Assembly: GCF_011764445.1 (NCBI RefSeq)
Contig: NZ_BLPG01000001.1
Span: 1-64,000 of the forward strand
Length of the DNA stretch: 64,000 nucleotides
Direction: 5' to 3'
Source: Phytohabitans rumicis
GTDB taxonomy: Bacteria > Actinomycetota > Actinomycetes > Mycobacteriales > Micromonosporaceae
A program made the position numbers and the translations under genes. How positions within the stretch are numbered: the stretch's first letter is position 1; the number at the start of each line of letters is the position of its first letter. Positions 16,056 to 24,971 of this stretch are shown here, piece by piece. The notes beneath the pieces are model-generated. The model was not told where the DNA came from, searched no databases, and saw nothing but the letters and a program-made list of their open reading frames with translations.

Positions 16056-17572
16056 TCCCCGCCGTACATCCACGCGGCACCAACGTAGGCGGACTTCTCC
16101 GCTACCTCTTCGGTGTTGGCAAGCGGGAGGAGCACGTCCGCCCACGGGTGGTGGCCGCGTGGGACGGCGCCGGCCCGCTCACCGGGCTGCAACCCCCAGC
16201 CCAGGCGGGCGGGTGGCACGACGTCCGCGCCTTGACGGAACTGTTGGAGCAGCCGGTCCGCGCCGGGCGTAACCCGCCGCGCAAGGCGGTGTGGCACTGC
16301 TCGATCCGCAACCACCCCACCGACCGCGTCCTGACGGACGCGCAGTGGGCGCACATCGGCGGCGAGGTGATGGCCTCCGTCGGGCTCGCCCCGCACGGCG
16401 ACCCGGACGCGGTGCGATGGCTGGCGGTACGCCACAACGACGACCACATCCACCTCGTGGCAACCCTGGTACGCCAGGACCGGCGCACCGTGTGGCCGTG
16501 GCAGGACAAGCGCAAGGCCCAGGCCGCCTGCCGGGACTTGGAGGAACGCTACGGCCTTTACCGGGTAGCGCCCGCAGGTGCCGGGTCGCGTCGGTGGCCG
16601 AGCCCGGCCGAGCTGAACAAGGCCGCCCGCCTGGGCGCCAACAACAGCGAGGCGAGGGCTAGCAACGCCCGGTCCGGCAGCCGCTCCGGGCGGACGGTGG
16701 CGCCGCGTGAGGTGCTGCGCCGCCAGGTACGTGAGGTGGCCGCGATCGCCACCGACGAGCGGGACTTCTTCGCCCGCCTCGCTCACGCGGGCGTGCTGGT
16801 CAGGCTCCGGCATAGCACCCGCGATCCCGGGCAGGTGACCGGGTACGCGGTCGGCCTGGACGGGCACACCACCGCCGCTGGTGCCACCGTGTGGTACGGC
16901 GGGGGCCGCCTCGCGGCGGACTTGACGTTGCCGCAACTGCGGTCCCGGTGGACCGGGACACCCGCCCACCCGGGCGGGTCGACCGCGTCCCGGCTCGCCG
17001 GCACCGGGATGATCCCGCCGCAGCTGTCCCGCCACGCCGCCGAGACGGTCGAGGAGGCCGCCGCCGCGATGCGGGCCGCGCCGAGTCCCGGGGTCGCCGC
17101 CGCGATCGCCTACGCCGCCGCCGACCTGCTGACCGCGACCGCGTGGGCCTGGGAAGGCCGCACGGGCGGGCCGTTGACGGACGCGGCCGGCTGGTTCGAC
17201 CTGGCCGCCCACGACCTGCGCGGCCGGGTTCCGGCCCGCCGGGTCTGGCAGGCGGGACATCTGCGGGCGATGGCCCGGCTGATCGCCGTCTGGGGCACGC
17301 TGTCCCGGGACCAGGACATCACGGATGCCCTGCACCTGATGTACACGCTCGCCGCGTTCGCGGAGACCTTGGCCGATCTACGCGAGGCGCAGGCCGACCT
17401 ACGCCAGGCGCGGGACCGTCTGTATCAGGCGCGGGCCGCCCGGAGCGCGGCCGGGCAGCTTCGGGACTACCGGCCGCCCGCCGGGACACCGGGACGGGGT
17501 ACGGCGGGTCATGCTGCCCCGCCGATCGTGCCGGACCTGCGCTCGACGGACCGGCGCGGCCGGCACCGGTGA
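16052..17572 (+). CDS. MobA/VirD2-type relaxase (mobilization nuclease)
   Basis: 506-residue transesterase that nicks oriT and leads the transferred strand. The N-terminus has IPAVHPRGTNVGGLLRYLFG; the metal-binding motif HNDDHIH is at about 128-134, followed by LVATLVRQDRR, typical of the family. Residues 190 onward form a variable, Ala/Arg-rich helical region. A conserved Tyr nucleophile cannot be assigned with certainty by eye. The GTG start overlaps the mobC stop by 4 nt. A broken fragment of a homologous gene is at 9190-9345. With no coupling-protein gene nearby, it probably uses a helper element's machinery. Confidence 0.9.
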   Translation: MIPAVHPRGTNVGGLLRYLFGVGKREEHVRPRVVAAWDGAGPLTGLQPPAQAGGWHDVRALTELLEQPVRAGRNPPRKAVWHCSIRNHPTDRVLTDAQWAHIGGEVMASVGLAPHGDPDAVRWLAVRHNDDHIHLVATLVRQDRRTVWPWQDKRKAQAACRDLEERYGLYRVAPAGAGSRRWPSPAELNKAARLGANNSEARASNARSGSRSGRTVAPREVLRRQVREVAAIATDERDFFARLAHAGVLVRLRHSTRDPGQVTGYAVGLDGHTTAAGATVWYGGGRLAADLTLPQLRSRWTGTPAHPGGSTASRLAGTGMIPPQLSRHAAETVEEAAAAMRAAPSPGVAAAIAYAAADLLTATAWAWEGRTGGPLTDAAGWFDLAAHDLRGRVPARRVWQAGHLRAMARLIAVWGTLSRDQDITDALHLMYTLAAFAETLADLREAQADLRQARDRLYQARAARSAAGQLRDYRPPAGTPGRGTAGHAAPPIVPDLRSTDRRGRHR

Positions 17573-17591
17573 ACCCCGCCCCGCAGGCGTC

Positions 17592-17622
17592 GGGCGCCGC
17601 CATGAGGGTGCGCCCGGCGCCC
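17592..17622. terminator. Terminator hairpin after the relaxase gene
   Basis: GGGCGCCG and CGGCGCCC form a perfect 8-bp stem 20 nt downstream of the relaxase stop, with a 15-nt loop. No T-run follows. Confidence 0.5.
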
Positions 17623-17732
17623 CTGCGCAGGTCCGGTACATGGTCAGATAGGCGCACACGGTGGGCCGAGGGGCCGGTGCGCCGCAGCGACGCGACTAGT
17701 CCACGTTGGCCCCACGCAGGCGAGGAGCGACC

Positions 17733-18077
17733 ATGAGCAGCGAGCGCGACGACGACGCCGATCCGCGCCAGTGGATGGAAGTCCGTGCCCATTTGCAACG
17801 GCGGGCCGGTCAGCTGGCGAAGCAGTACGGCGTGGGTGAGGACCCGGTACGCGAGGTGGTCGACCGGATCTCCGCCCAACCGCCGTTCTTGCAGATGGGC
17901 TATGTCGCTGGGTCCTCGCACGCGCTGATGATCACGATGTCAGAAGAACACGCCGGTTGCGTCGAGCCGGGGTGCCGGCTGTGCGTGCTGATCGCAGACG
18001 CCATCGCGTTGATCCTTGCGACGGACCAAGCCGACGTGGATGACCGTTTCAAACGACTCGTCGACGGGCTCGACTAG
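17733..18077 (+). CDS. Hypothetical element protein
   Basis: 114-residue soluble protein with an acidic N-terminus (SSERDDDADPRQW). The helical middle begins VRAHLQRRAGQLAKQYGVGE; the C-terminal part contains a CVEPGCRLC cluster and ALILATDQADVDDRF. The ATG follows GCGAGGAGCGACC. It lies alone after the relaxase terminator. Similar small proteins occur on actinomycete plasmids, in my recollection, but I cannot name a function. The three Cys could bind metal. Confidence 0.65.
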   Translation: MSSERDDDADPRQWMEVRAHLQRRAGQLAKQYGVGEDPVREVVDRISAQPPFLQMGYVAGSSHALMITMSEEHAGCVEPGCRLCVLIADAIALILATDQADVDDRFKRLVDGLD

Positions 18078-18134
18078 CGCCGAACCGACCCAGCGGGGTG
18101 GCTTGCTGCACGACGTTCGCGCCGAAGACCTGGG

Positions 18135-18260
18135 GGTCGCGGTGCGGACGTGGTCGAAGCCGAGGGCTGCGACCTGTTCGGTAGTGAACACCTGTCGCTC
18201 GTGCAGCAACTCCAGGAGCCACCGGTCCCGGGGCATGAGCCGGCGTAGCTCGCTGGCCAC
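18135..18260 (-). pseudogene. Fragment of a replication-relaxation family gene
   Basis: Reading leftward from a GTG: ELRRLMPRDRWLLELLHERQ, VFTTEQVAALGFDHVRTA, which matches the N-terminal winged-helix start of replication-relaxation proteins such as the intact one at 20982-21863. The frame then loses similarity and runs into the 3' end of the convergent gene. A truncated relic. Confidence 0.55.
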
Positions 18261-18465
18261 GTCGATGCCGCCCCGGGGGGCGGGTGAGCGCCCAGATACG
18301 CGGCTGTGCCGCCGATGGTGTTGGTCCCATAGGATCAGTCCCCCCTGTCCCGGATCGGCCGGTCAGCCGGGCTGAGCAGGGCTGTTGGGTGGCCTGCGGG
18401 TGGAGGTTCACTCGGCGTTTCCCGCACGGGGGAGCCTCCGGGTAACCCTCCGAACGAGGGTCCGA

Positions 18466-18487
18466 GACGAACACGGCCGTGTTCGTC
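18466..18487. promoter_or_regulatory. 22-bp perfect palindrome
   Basis: GACGAACACGG followed directly by its exact reverse complement CCGTGTTCGTC, with no central gap. Such symmetry is rare by chance and typical of operators for dimeric repressors, for example TetR or GntR type. No gene starts immediately beside it; the nearest downstream plus-strand gene begins at 19212. Confidence 0.45.
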
Positions 18488-18814
18488 CACAACGGACACT
18501 CGGTTGGGTTCTGTCAGGTCGATGCTGCCGGGACCCCCACGACAGCGACAGACCCTCGCTCGGCGGACCGGTGCAGCCGACACCGGTGACCGTGACGGCT
18601 CGGGGAGGGCAGTCGACTGGCAGGGGTACAGGATGGGCACACCGTACGCAGGGCGTCGACGCAATGCCGTCGCACGACGGGTACGCGGACTGTGAGGATT
18701 TGGCTACTCGGGTTGTCGGCTCGCGCAATGGTGTTCGACGCCAGCGGTTGCCCGGTCGATTGTCGGACACCCATGACCTGATGGGCTGTCGTATGGATGA
18801 CACCCGACGTTGAT

Positions 18815-18840
18815 AAACGTCCGCCACATGGCGGATGTTT
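18815..18840. promoter_or_regulatory. Hairpin or operator
   Basis: AAACGTCCGCC-acat-GGCGGATGTTT: eleven pairs with one G-T mismatch, followed by ccctcgg. It could be a terminator or an operator upstream of the RHIM-motif gene pair. Confidence 0.35.
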
Positions 18841-19211
18841 CCCTCGGCATACAAACAATTCCAGCGGCGACGGAAAGATCCAATAGCAATTTCGCCGGGG
18901 TGGCGCTAGGTTTCTTTGCCAGATCCACCCCTGACCAGCGAGGAGTGTGCGCCCGAGCGTGGCAGTCGCGAGGTGTCATCGACGGACTACGCATTGCACG
19001 GATCCCGTTAATGCGATCCCAATTTGCGTTCATTGTGCGAGAAGTGATGGCCGGTTGCTCGCTTTGGCCTCGGCTAACTGACCTTGACATCGCGCAGACA
19101 GCAGATGTCGCTGGCGATGCCATATCGCGGTCAGGATCAGATCCTCGGGTGCCAACAGAGAACACGAAAACTCGATGATCGTCGACATTCGGCGAATGGT
19201 GAAGAGACGAG

Positions 19212-19592
19212 GTGCGATGCGGTTTGACCGGGCTGGAGTTGATTCTGGCTGCGTTGGCGTCTGGCGCATCTGAGCTGACCACGGTAGCCGTCCGCGACGC
19301 GTACGCCGGATTACGAGACCGGTTGCTGCGTCGGCTCGGCGGGCGTACTGAGGCGGTTCAGGTCCTGGAGGCGGAGCAGTCGTCGGACCCGGGGGTCTGG
19401 CGAGTTCAACTCGGGCAGGACTTGGCCGCAGTGCTCGCGGACTCTGATGCCGAGGTGCTGGCAGCGGCCCGTGAAGTGCTGGCGCTGGCTGAATCCCTTG
19501 GCGCGGCGTCCAGCGAGTTCCATGTCGATGCGCGTGATGCAAGGGGTGTGCAGATCGGTGACCACAACACGCAGCACAACACCTTCTCCTGA
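19212..19592 (+). CDS. EACC1-like protein with C-terminal RHIM-like amyloid motif
   Basis: 126-residue protein. The N-terminus (LTGLELILAALASGASELT, DAYAGLRDRLLRRLGGR) resembles the effector-associated constant component EACC1 described in actinobacterial NTPase-linked conflict systems, as I recall that family. The body has alternating charged and Ala-rich helices. It ends with DARGVQIGDHNTQHNTF: V-Q-I-G-x-x-N fits the RHIM-like bacterial amyloid signalling motif. A second motif of the same type lies in the overlapping next gene. A GTG start is used; a TTG four codons later is possible. It probably acts as an adaptor that nucleates or receives an amyloid-type signal. Confidence 0.7.
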   Translation: MRCGLTGLELILAALASGASELTTVAVRDAYAGLRDRLLRRLGGRTEAVQVLEAEQSSDPGVWRVQLGQDLAAVLADSDAEVLAAAREVLALAESLGAASSEFHVDARDARGVQIGDHNTQHNTFS

Positions 19593-20307
19593 TCCGACGG
19601 GCGGCGACAGCGGTCAGGACCCGGCGGGCGATGCGGCGACGGCCAGCGCGGACGTCAATGCCCGACACGCCCAAGGCATGCAGGTTGGCTCAGGCAACGT
19701 CCAAAGCAACCATTACCACTTCTACGGTCGGACACCGGCAGCGTCACATCGCAAAGGCCGGCCTCCGCAGTCGAGGCGATGGGGCGAGCCGCGGTGGTTT
19801 CGCGTCGCCGTCGGAGCTGCGGGAGTCTTCGCCGCAGTTGTTACGTTGTTGGCCTGGCTATTTCCACACTCTGCCGACGGTCCTCCGTCCAGCAGGAGCC
19901 CGTCCGCCGGTTCTACGAACTCGCCCAGCGGACACGGGTCGCCCACCCCGTCGACAACCTCCACCATTGCTATAACGTGGCCGAAGCCGGATGCTGTTCT
20001 CACAGGTTGTGAGGATGTCGAAGGCGAGGGAGCGTCCCCTGGCCAGCGCCTTCTGATCATCGACCAGCGGACCGCACGAACCGACGCGGATTACTACAAC
20101 AACGGCACAGCCGAGATCTTCGACGGCGGCATATGGCGCCTCCGTGGAGTCGTTCTGGGTACGCCTGAAGTGGAGTACAGGATCATCGTCGTTCTGGTCG
20201 AGCCTAACCAAGAAGTCCCAAAGCATACACCGCTGCCCGCGCTGCCAGGCAAACCACTTGCGGAGGTGCGGGTCCGACGCAACACCGCGACCGCCACGTG
20301 CAATTGA
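19558..20307 (+). CDS. Membrane protein with N-terminal RHIM-like amyloid motif
   Basis: About 249 residues. A Thr/Pro/Gly-rich start leads to DVNARHAQGMQVGSGNVQ, with the RHIM-like M-Q-V-G-x-x-N core and SNHYHFYGR. A basic linker follows, then one membrane span (VAVGAAGVFAAVVTLLAWLF), a Ser/Pro/Thr-rich extracellular linker and a C-terminal domain of about 110 residues with two Cys (LTGCEDVEG and ATCN at the end). The topology puts the motif inside the cell and the domain outside. It overlaps the upstream gene in the +1 frame. GTG 19558 with AAGGGG 11 nt upstream is my choice, but a frame change at the upstream stop could also produce one fused protein. Confidence 0.65.
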   Translation: MTTTRSTTPSPDPTGGDSGQDPAGDAATASADVNARHAQGMQVGSGNVQSNHYHFYGRTPAASHRKGRPPQSRRWGEPRWFRVAVGAAGVFAAVVTLLAWLFPHSADGPPSSRSPSAGSTNSPSGHGSPTPSTTSTIAITWPKPDAVLTGCEDVEGEGASPGQRLLIIDQRTARTDADYYNNGTAEIFDGGIWRLRGVVLGTPEVEYRIIVVLVEPNQEVPKHTPLPALPGKPLAEVRVRRNTATATCN

Positions 20308-20981
20308 TGGCTGGGCCATCACGCTTTGCGTGTGGTACTCCATACCAGTCCGGCCTACGACCGGAGGCCGGGCACGCGGCTGGCCTGGGTGTTGGTCAGC
20401 GAGCGCCTCGGCGGTTCTGGTGGAGGATCCCGCACGAGGGAAGCGCCGAAGGAACCGCCGGGAGAACCCTCCAAGCCGATCACCGCCACCACAGTCCATA
20501 AGGGACGGTCCCATCGGCGCCCGATTGCGCGACGGATGGTAGCTCCGATCCGCCTGGCGCGGCAAGGTATTCGGATCTGTCAGGGACTCACACGACCTGA
20601 CACGCGGGTCGCCGACGACGGTGCGACAGATTCAAGGATGGGTGGCTGCCGACCGCCGGGCGTCCGGTCTCCCGCTGGGCGGCCTCAACTGCCCTGGGCG
20701 TCGGACGCGGGCAGTACCTGACGCGCCGGCCACCGGCAAGGGCTGGTTGGGCTGGTCGGACCCAACCATGCCAACGAGAAACCCAACAAGGCCAACGGGT
20801 TGGCCCGACCGGAGCCCGCCCCTGGGGTGACCGGTCGAAGCGCGCTGCGTGTGTCAGGCTGTGCGGGCCGCTACGCGCCTACCCGGCCAGTTCCACCTTC
20901 CGGTGCGGAAGGGGCGTCCCGCCGCGACACGCGCCCCGACAGCCCGTTACCCCCGCCGGCCGGGCGCCAGCGCCGGGCCGC
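20308..20981. other. No supported gene
   Basis: GC-rich stretch between the RHIM-motif membrane protein and a convergent replication-relaxation gene. Frames are long on both strands but lack start signals and recognisable domains. Confidence 0.3.
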
Positions 20982-21863
20982 TCAGGGCAGCTTGGGCAGA
21001 GCGCCCGTGACGACGGCGGCGAGGTCGGCCAGCCGCAGCAGGCCGCCGTCGTGGCGGTGCAGCCACCACACCGCCTCGGCCAGGCTGAGGCCGGTGTGGG
21101 TGGCGCCCTCGCGGGCGGCGGTGGCCACCGGTACCGGCCACTCGTACTCGGCTAGGCGCTGGTGCAGGTGCCGTTCGCGGACGGGTGAATGGAGCGAGAA
21201 CAGCACTGGCCAACGCTGGCCGGTGACCCGGGCGAGGTCTTCGTAGCCGGCGATCTTGACGAGCAGGCGGTCGAGGTCCTCGCTGCCGGTGTCGTACTCG
21301 GCGAAGAACGGCACCACGGCGTTGTTCTCGATCCAGATGCCGTGTCCGTCCGGGCGGATCCGCGGCTTGTACACCTTGATCTGGATGTCGTCGTTCTTCT
21401 CGGCGAAGGCGCCCGGTTGTTGGCAGCGGGCCGCCGGCCACCACCTCACCAGCGCGGCTTCGGGGTGGGTGCGGGCGTAGCCGGCCAGGTCGATGAAGAA
21501 CTGGTTGGTGCCCAACAGGTGCGGCAGGTTAGCCCTCGTGGTCAGGTGCCAGCGCCGCTTCTTGGCTTGGTCCTTGCGGGGCAGCTCGTCACCGCGGTGC
21601 GAGGCGACGATCTCCACACCGAGCTGATCCAGGACGTAGTGGTACGGGTAGGTGCCGCCGTCGGCCCGGAACGGCCGGAACCGGGAGATCAGGCCCGTGT
21701 CGCACAGCTTGCGTAGGCGGCGTTGAGCGAAGTCCAACGACGGGTAGAGGGCGTGGGCGATCTGGAACGAGGTGAGCACACCATGGTCGGCAAGCCAGCC
21801 GAGCAGGATGTGGTCACGGTCGGTGAGGCGGGACTGGACCCGCATGAACGGCTCTACAGCCAT
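20982..21863 (-). CDS. Replication-relaxation family protein
   Basis: 293-residue DNA-binding protein of the family found on actinomycete plasmids and integrative elements. The N-terminus is a winged-helix domain (DRDHILLGWLADHGVLTSFQ, then QIAHALYPSLDFAQRRLRKL). The C-terminal half has the conserved core with WIENNAVVPFFAEYDTGSED, resembling an endonuclease-like fold with a D/E pair. It is thought to act in replication or relaxation of plasmid DNA. The ATG with GGAG at 9 nt is preferred over an ATG four codons upstream. A decayed paralogue fragment lies at 18135-18260. Confidence 0.85.
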   Translation of the reverse strand: MAVEPFMRVQSRLTDRDHILLGWLADHGVLTSFQIAHALYPSLDFAQRRLRKLCDTGLISRFRPFRADGGTYPYHYVLDQLGVEIVASHRGDELPRKDQAKKRRWHLTTRANLPHLLGTNQFFIDLAGYARTHPEAALVRWWPAARCQQPGAFAEKNDDIQIKVYKPRIRPDGHGIWIENNAVVPFFAEYDTGSEDLDRLLVKIAGYEDLARVTGQRWPVLFSLHSPVRERHLHQRLAEYEWPVPVATAAREGATHTGLSLAEAVWWLHRHDGGLLRLADLAAVVTGALPKLP

Positions 21864-23373
21864 AGGCAACTCCATCTATACGGTTGTTTACCCCACGGGG
21901 AGACCCCAGACAGGGTCTGTCGCAGCACAGCCACACCTGCTGTCATAGGCGTTGACCTGCGCTGTTAGACGTGACAGGGGGTCGGTTTGGGGGTCCGACT
22001 GAAGGCGGACACCAGCACGGACCCCCACGCGGAGGCCCGCACCGACATCAAGCCGGAATCTGTCAGCGCCAACATCTGGCGCCAGTTGGGTAACAGCCCG
22101 CGACGACGCGGACCGGATCTGGTCGACCAACATCCGGGACTCCTTGAACGGGGTGGAACAAACCACGGGGCCGCGCCCGAGACCCCGTGCCGCACCAGGG
22201 TCTCGGGCGTCAGCGATTCCCGCCCTGCCCGCCGCCGCGCAGCCCTCGCCGGCGGTGGGCAGCAGGCACCGTGCCGGGTTACGCCCGGCCGGGCGGGATC
22301 TTGCGCGTGCCTGCAAACGCTGTGACCTTTGATCCACTGTGGAGTTGTCAACCAACGAGCCGGCCACGGCGCACCGGACGGCAGCAGCGGCCAGCATGGA
22401 TCCAGCGCCCATCGCCGCGAGACGCGAGAGCGCGTACGCGGAGCGGGTACGGTCATATGGCCGCGAGGAGCAAGGGTGCCGACACAACACGGGGACAGCG
22501 GGCAGCCACAGAAGACGTCGCGTTCACAGCAGGACGCGACGCACCGTGGTGCCAGCCATCCGCCGGGTGCCGGACACCGGGGCTCAACTCACCGGTGTGG
22601 GTACCTAATTGGGGGTCACGCCCAATCACCGGAGCCGCCCGATGCCAACCGGCCGTTGAGATCCTCAGGCCCGTGAACCTAGCTCGCGCAGTTAAGCACC
22701 GCTCCGGCACGAACCCCCACGGATGACGACCAGCCACACGGGGATGTCCACTCCAGTGAGACAAGATCACGGACCAGGGTCAAGCCAACATCAAGTCATC
22801 CTCAGATGACGAACAAGTCGAGAACCACGCGTTCGCGTATCCACAGCCCTTTGATACCGGAAGATACTGGTTAGTGATGATCTCGGATCGGAGAGATTCC
22901 GGCCGGCGTGTACCGGCTGTCGCCTGCCCACAGTCACCCATAACGGGGTGACACTCGCTGACTACGTACCGGCCCGGCTAGGGCTCAACCCGTCAAGCGC
23001 GCGGCCGGGACCGTCGCACCGGGGGTGTGCAAGTAGCCAGATCCAGAACCCTTCCATAGCCGCCACTTCGCGTCCGCCCGTGCATTCAACCCGCTCAGTT
23101 GCGCCGCTGCGCACCCGCTTGAAGCTCTCCACCGCCCCGCCCGCTGACGCGCCGGACGGCTTCACCGATGCCGCATGTACAGATGCTCTGGCTGGTCACC
23201 AGCCAGAAGCGGGCAACTGCGTGGCGATCCGCGCGGGCGAGCAACGCGAGCCCTACCGTGGGTGACCAGCCCACGTAACTCCGTCCAAGGCGCCGTGCAC
23301 GGCATGCGGAGACGGCCCACCCGCCCGGCAACGGGAGCGGGTGGGCACGGTTATGGATTGAAGGACTTGCCCG
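21864..23373. other. 1.5-kb region without a supported gene
   Basis: No frame is convincing on either strand. A perfect 9-bp inverted repeat (GGGGGTCCG ... CGGACCCCC, 20-nt loop) is at 21989-22026 and a small GTCATC-ctca-GATGAC hairpin is near 22795. Given its place between the replication-relaxation gene and the cargo operon, it may include an origin or the cargo terminator. Confidence 0.4.
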
Positions 23374-23835
23374 TCAGGTATGTGTGCGCAGGAACTTGTG
23401 CGCCTCGGCGATGAGCGAGGGCAGGTCCGGGGGTGTGGCGAGCGTGGCGACCTCAGCGACGGCGACCCACCTGTAGCCGCCGACCTCCTCGGGTTGGTGG
23501 GTGACCTCGTTCGACAGCGCGCGGCATACGTACACCATGTCGATGTGGTGGTGTGCGCCGATCTTGCGGTCGGTCACGGGCATGGTGATGATCGTGAAAG
23601 GTGTCGGAACGGTCCCGACCGCCGGGTGTCGAAACCGCTCCTCCGCGATGATCTCCACGTCGATGCCGGCTTCCTCGCGTACCTCCCGGATGGTCGCCTG
23701 CGCGGGGTCCTCGTTCGGGTCGATGTGCCCGCCGGGGTACAACCACAAGCCGATCTTGTTGTGGTGGACCAGGAGCACTCGATCGGTCTCGTCGAAGACG
23801 ACGGCGGAGGCCGTGAAGTGCCGGATCTCGGTCAC
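23374..23835 (-). CDS. Nudix hydrolase, last gene of the four-gene operon
   Basis: 153-residue pyrophosphohydrolase acting on a nucleoside-diphosphate-linked substrate. The Nudix box is complete at about residues 35-57: GGHIDPNEDPAQATIREVRE followed by EAGID, fitting GX5EX7REUXEEXGU. The GTG start overlaps the aminotransferase stop by 4 nt (GTGA), so it is translationally coupled. In puromycin biosynthesis a Nudix enzyme (Pur7) follows a dehydrogenase and aminotransferase to hydrolyse the toxic amino-nucleotide; the context here is similar, though the substrate is unknown. Confidence 0.88.
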   Translation of the reverse strand: MTEIRHFTASAVVFDETDRVLLVHHNKIGLWLYPGGHIDPNEDPAQATIREVREEAGIDVEIIAEERFRHPAVGTVPTPFTIITMPVTDRKIGAHHHIDMVYVCRALSNEVTHQPEEVGGYRWVAVAEVATLATPPDLPSLIAEAHKFLRTHT

Positions 23836-24971
23836 TGTGACTCGCTTTCACGTTGGGCTATGGTGGCGACGCGCCCGGCGATCCACTCTAGTGCCGGCTG
23901 GCTCAGTCCCGGGTGAACCGGGAGTTGAATCGTGGCCGTGGCGAGGTGTTCGGCGTTGGGACACGGCCGGGCGTACGGCGCGAACAAAGGTTGCTGGTAG
24001 AGCGCCCGGTAGCGGTAGCGGATCGAGTCCGGCGGAAGGCCAGCGTCAGCGAACCGGCAAGCGATCGACGCGCCGAGTCCGTCGATGGTCAAGACGAGGT
24101 TGTAGTAGTTCGGCTCGTCCCCGTTGCCGTAGGCCAGTTCGGCGAGTCGGCCCCGTTCGGGCAGCCGGTCCAGGATGCGGTGGGCGTTGGCGCGTCGGGT
24201 CGCGAGTTGGTCGGGTAGGCGGGCGAGACGGTGTAGTCCGATCGCGGCGAGGGGACCGGCGAGTTTGTAGTTCACGCCGTGGGTCTTGCCGCGTAGGTGC
24301 CCGAGCCGGGTGTAGTGCTCGATGCGTTCGTACAGGTCGGCCCGGTCGGTGAGCACGAACCCGCCTTCACCGGTCGACAACAGCTTGCGGTCATGGGTGG
24401 AGAAACACCCGATCGTGCCGAGGGTGCCCGCGTACCTGCCGCCTGTGCGGGTGCCGTGTGCCTGGGCCGCGTCCTCGATCCACGGCACTCCAGCGTCGGC
24501 GAGCACGTCTTGCGCGTCGGTGCCCTCTGTCGGGTAGCCCCACAGCGGAACCGTGATCGCCGCCTTGGTGCGCGGGGTGAGCGCCCGGCGTACGTCGTCC
24601 GGGTTGAAGGCCAGCGATCCGGGCAGCACGTCCACGATCACCGGGGTGGCCCCGCAGGTCAGGATCGGCATCGCGGTGGGTATGGGCGCCACGGCCGGCA
24701 CGATGACCTCCGTGCCGGGAGCCACCCCGAGCGCCACCAACGCGGCGTGCAACGCCGAGCTACCCGAGTTGACCGCCACCGCGTAGCCGACGCCGAAGAA
24801 CTCGCGAAGTGCCTCCTCATAGGCTTCGACCTCCGGTGCGCCGCCGGACAGGACACCCCCGCGTAGCACCTCGGCGATGGAGGCCAGTTCACCGGACTCG
24901 GCAGGGGCGTACCGGTCGTTGACCGGGTGAGCAGCATCGAAGATCGCACGGAAGCGCAGGTCAGTCGTCAT
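23832..24971 (-). CDS. DegT/DnrJ/EryC1/StrS-family aminotransferase
   Basis: 379-residue PLP enzyme that transaminates keto-sugars, keto-cyclitols or similar rings. Visible features are the N-terminal GGVLSGGAPEVEAYEEALRE, the phosphate-binding NSGSSALHAALVALG, the PLP-contacting DAAQAHGTR, and the Schiff-base Lys in FSTHDRKLLSTGEGG near residue 194. Length is normal. Its ATG overlaps the end of the restored dehydrogenase frame by 11 nt and its stop overlaps the Nudix start. A dehydrogenase directly upstream suggests an oxidation-transamination pair that replaces a hydroxyl by an amine. Confidence 0.92.
   Translation of the reverse strand: MTTDLRFRAIFDAAHPVNDRYAPAESGELASIAEVLRGGVLSGGAPEVEAYEEALREFFGVGYAVAVNSGSSALHAALVALGVAPGTEVIVPAVAPIPTAMPILTCGATPVIVDVLPGSLAFNPDDVRRALTPRTKAAITVPLWGYPTEGTDAQDVLADAGVPWIEDAAQAHGTRTGGRYAGTLGTIGCFSTHDRKLLSTGEGGFVLTDRADLYERIEHYTRLGHLRGKTHGVNYKLAGPLAAIGLHRLARLPDQLATRRANAHRILDRLPERGRLAELAYGNGDEPNYYNLVLTIDGLGASIACRFADAGLPPDSIRYRYRALYQQPLFAPYARPCPNAEHLATATIQLPVHPGLSQPALEWIAGRVATIAQRESESQ

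Larger units (their letters stand above)
18261..19211. other. Non-coding region with palindromes
   Basis: No supported gene over 0.95 kb. It contains a 22-bp perfect palindrome (18466-18487) and an imperfect hairpin (18815-18840). GC content falls after 18790. It may hold the promoter and operators of the EACC1/RHIM gene pair that follows. Confidence 0.4.

Noticed and set aside
17592-17622. oriT downstream of the relaxase
   Set aside because: The hairpin follows the stop codon and looks like a terminator; inverted repeats just upstream of mobC are better placed.
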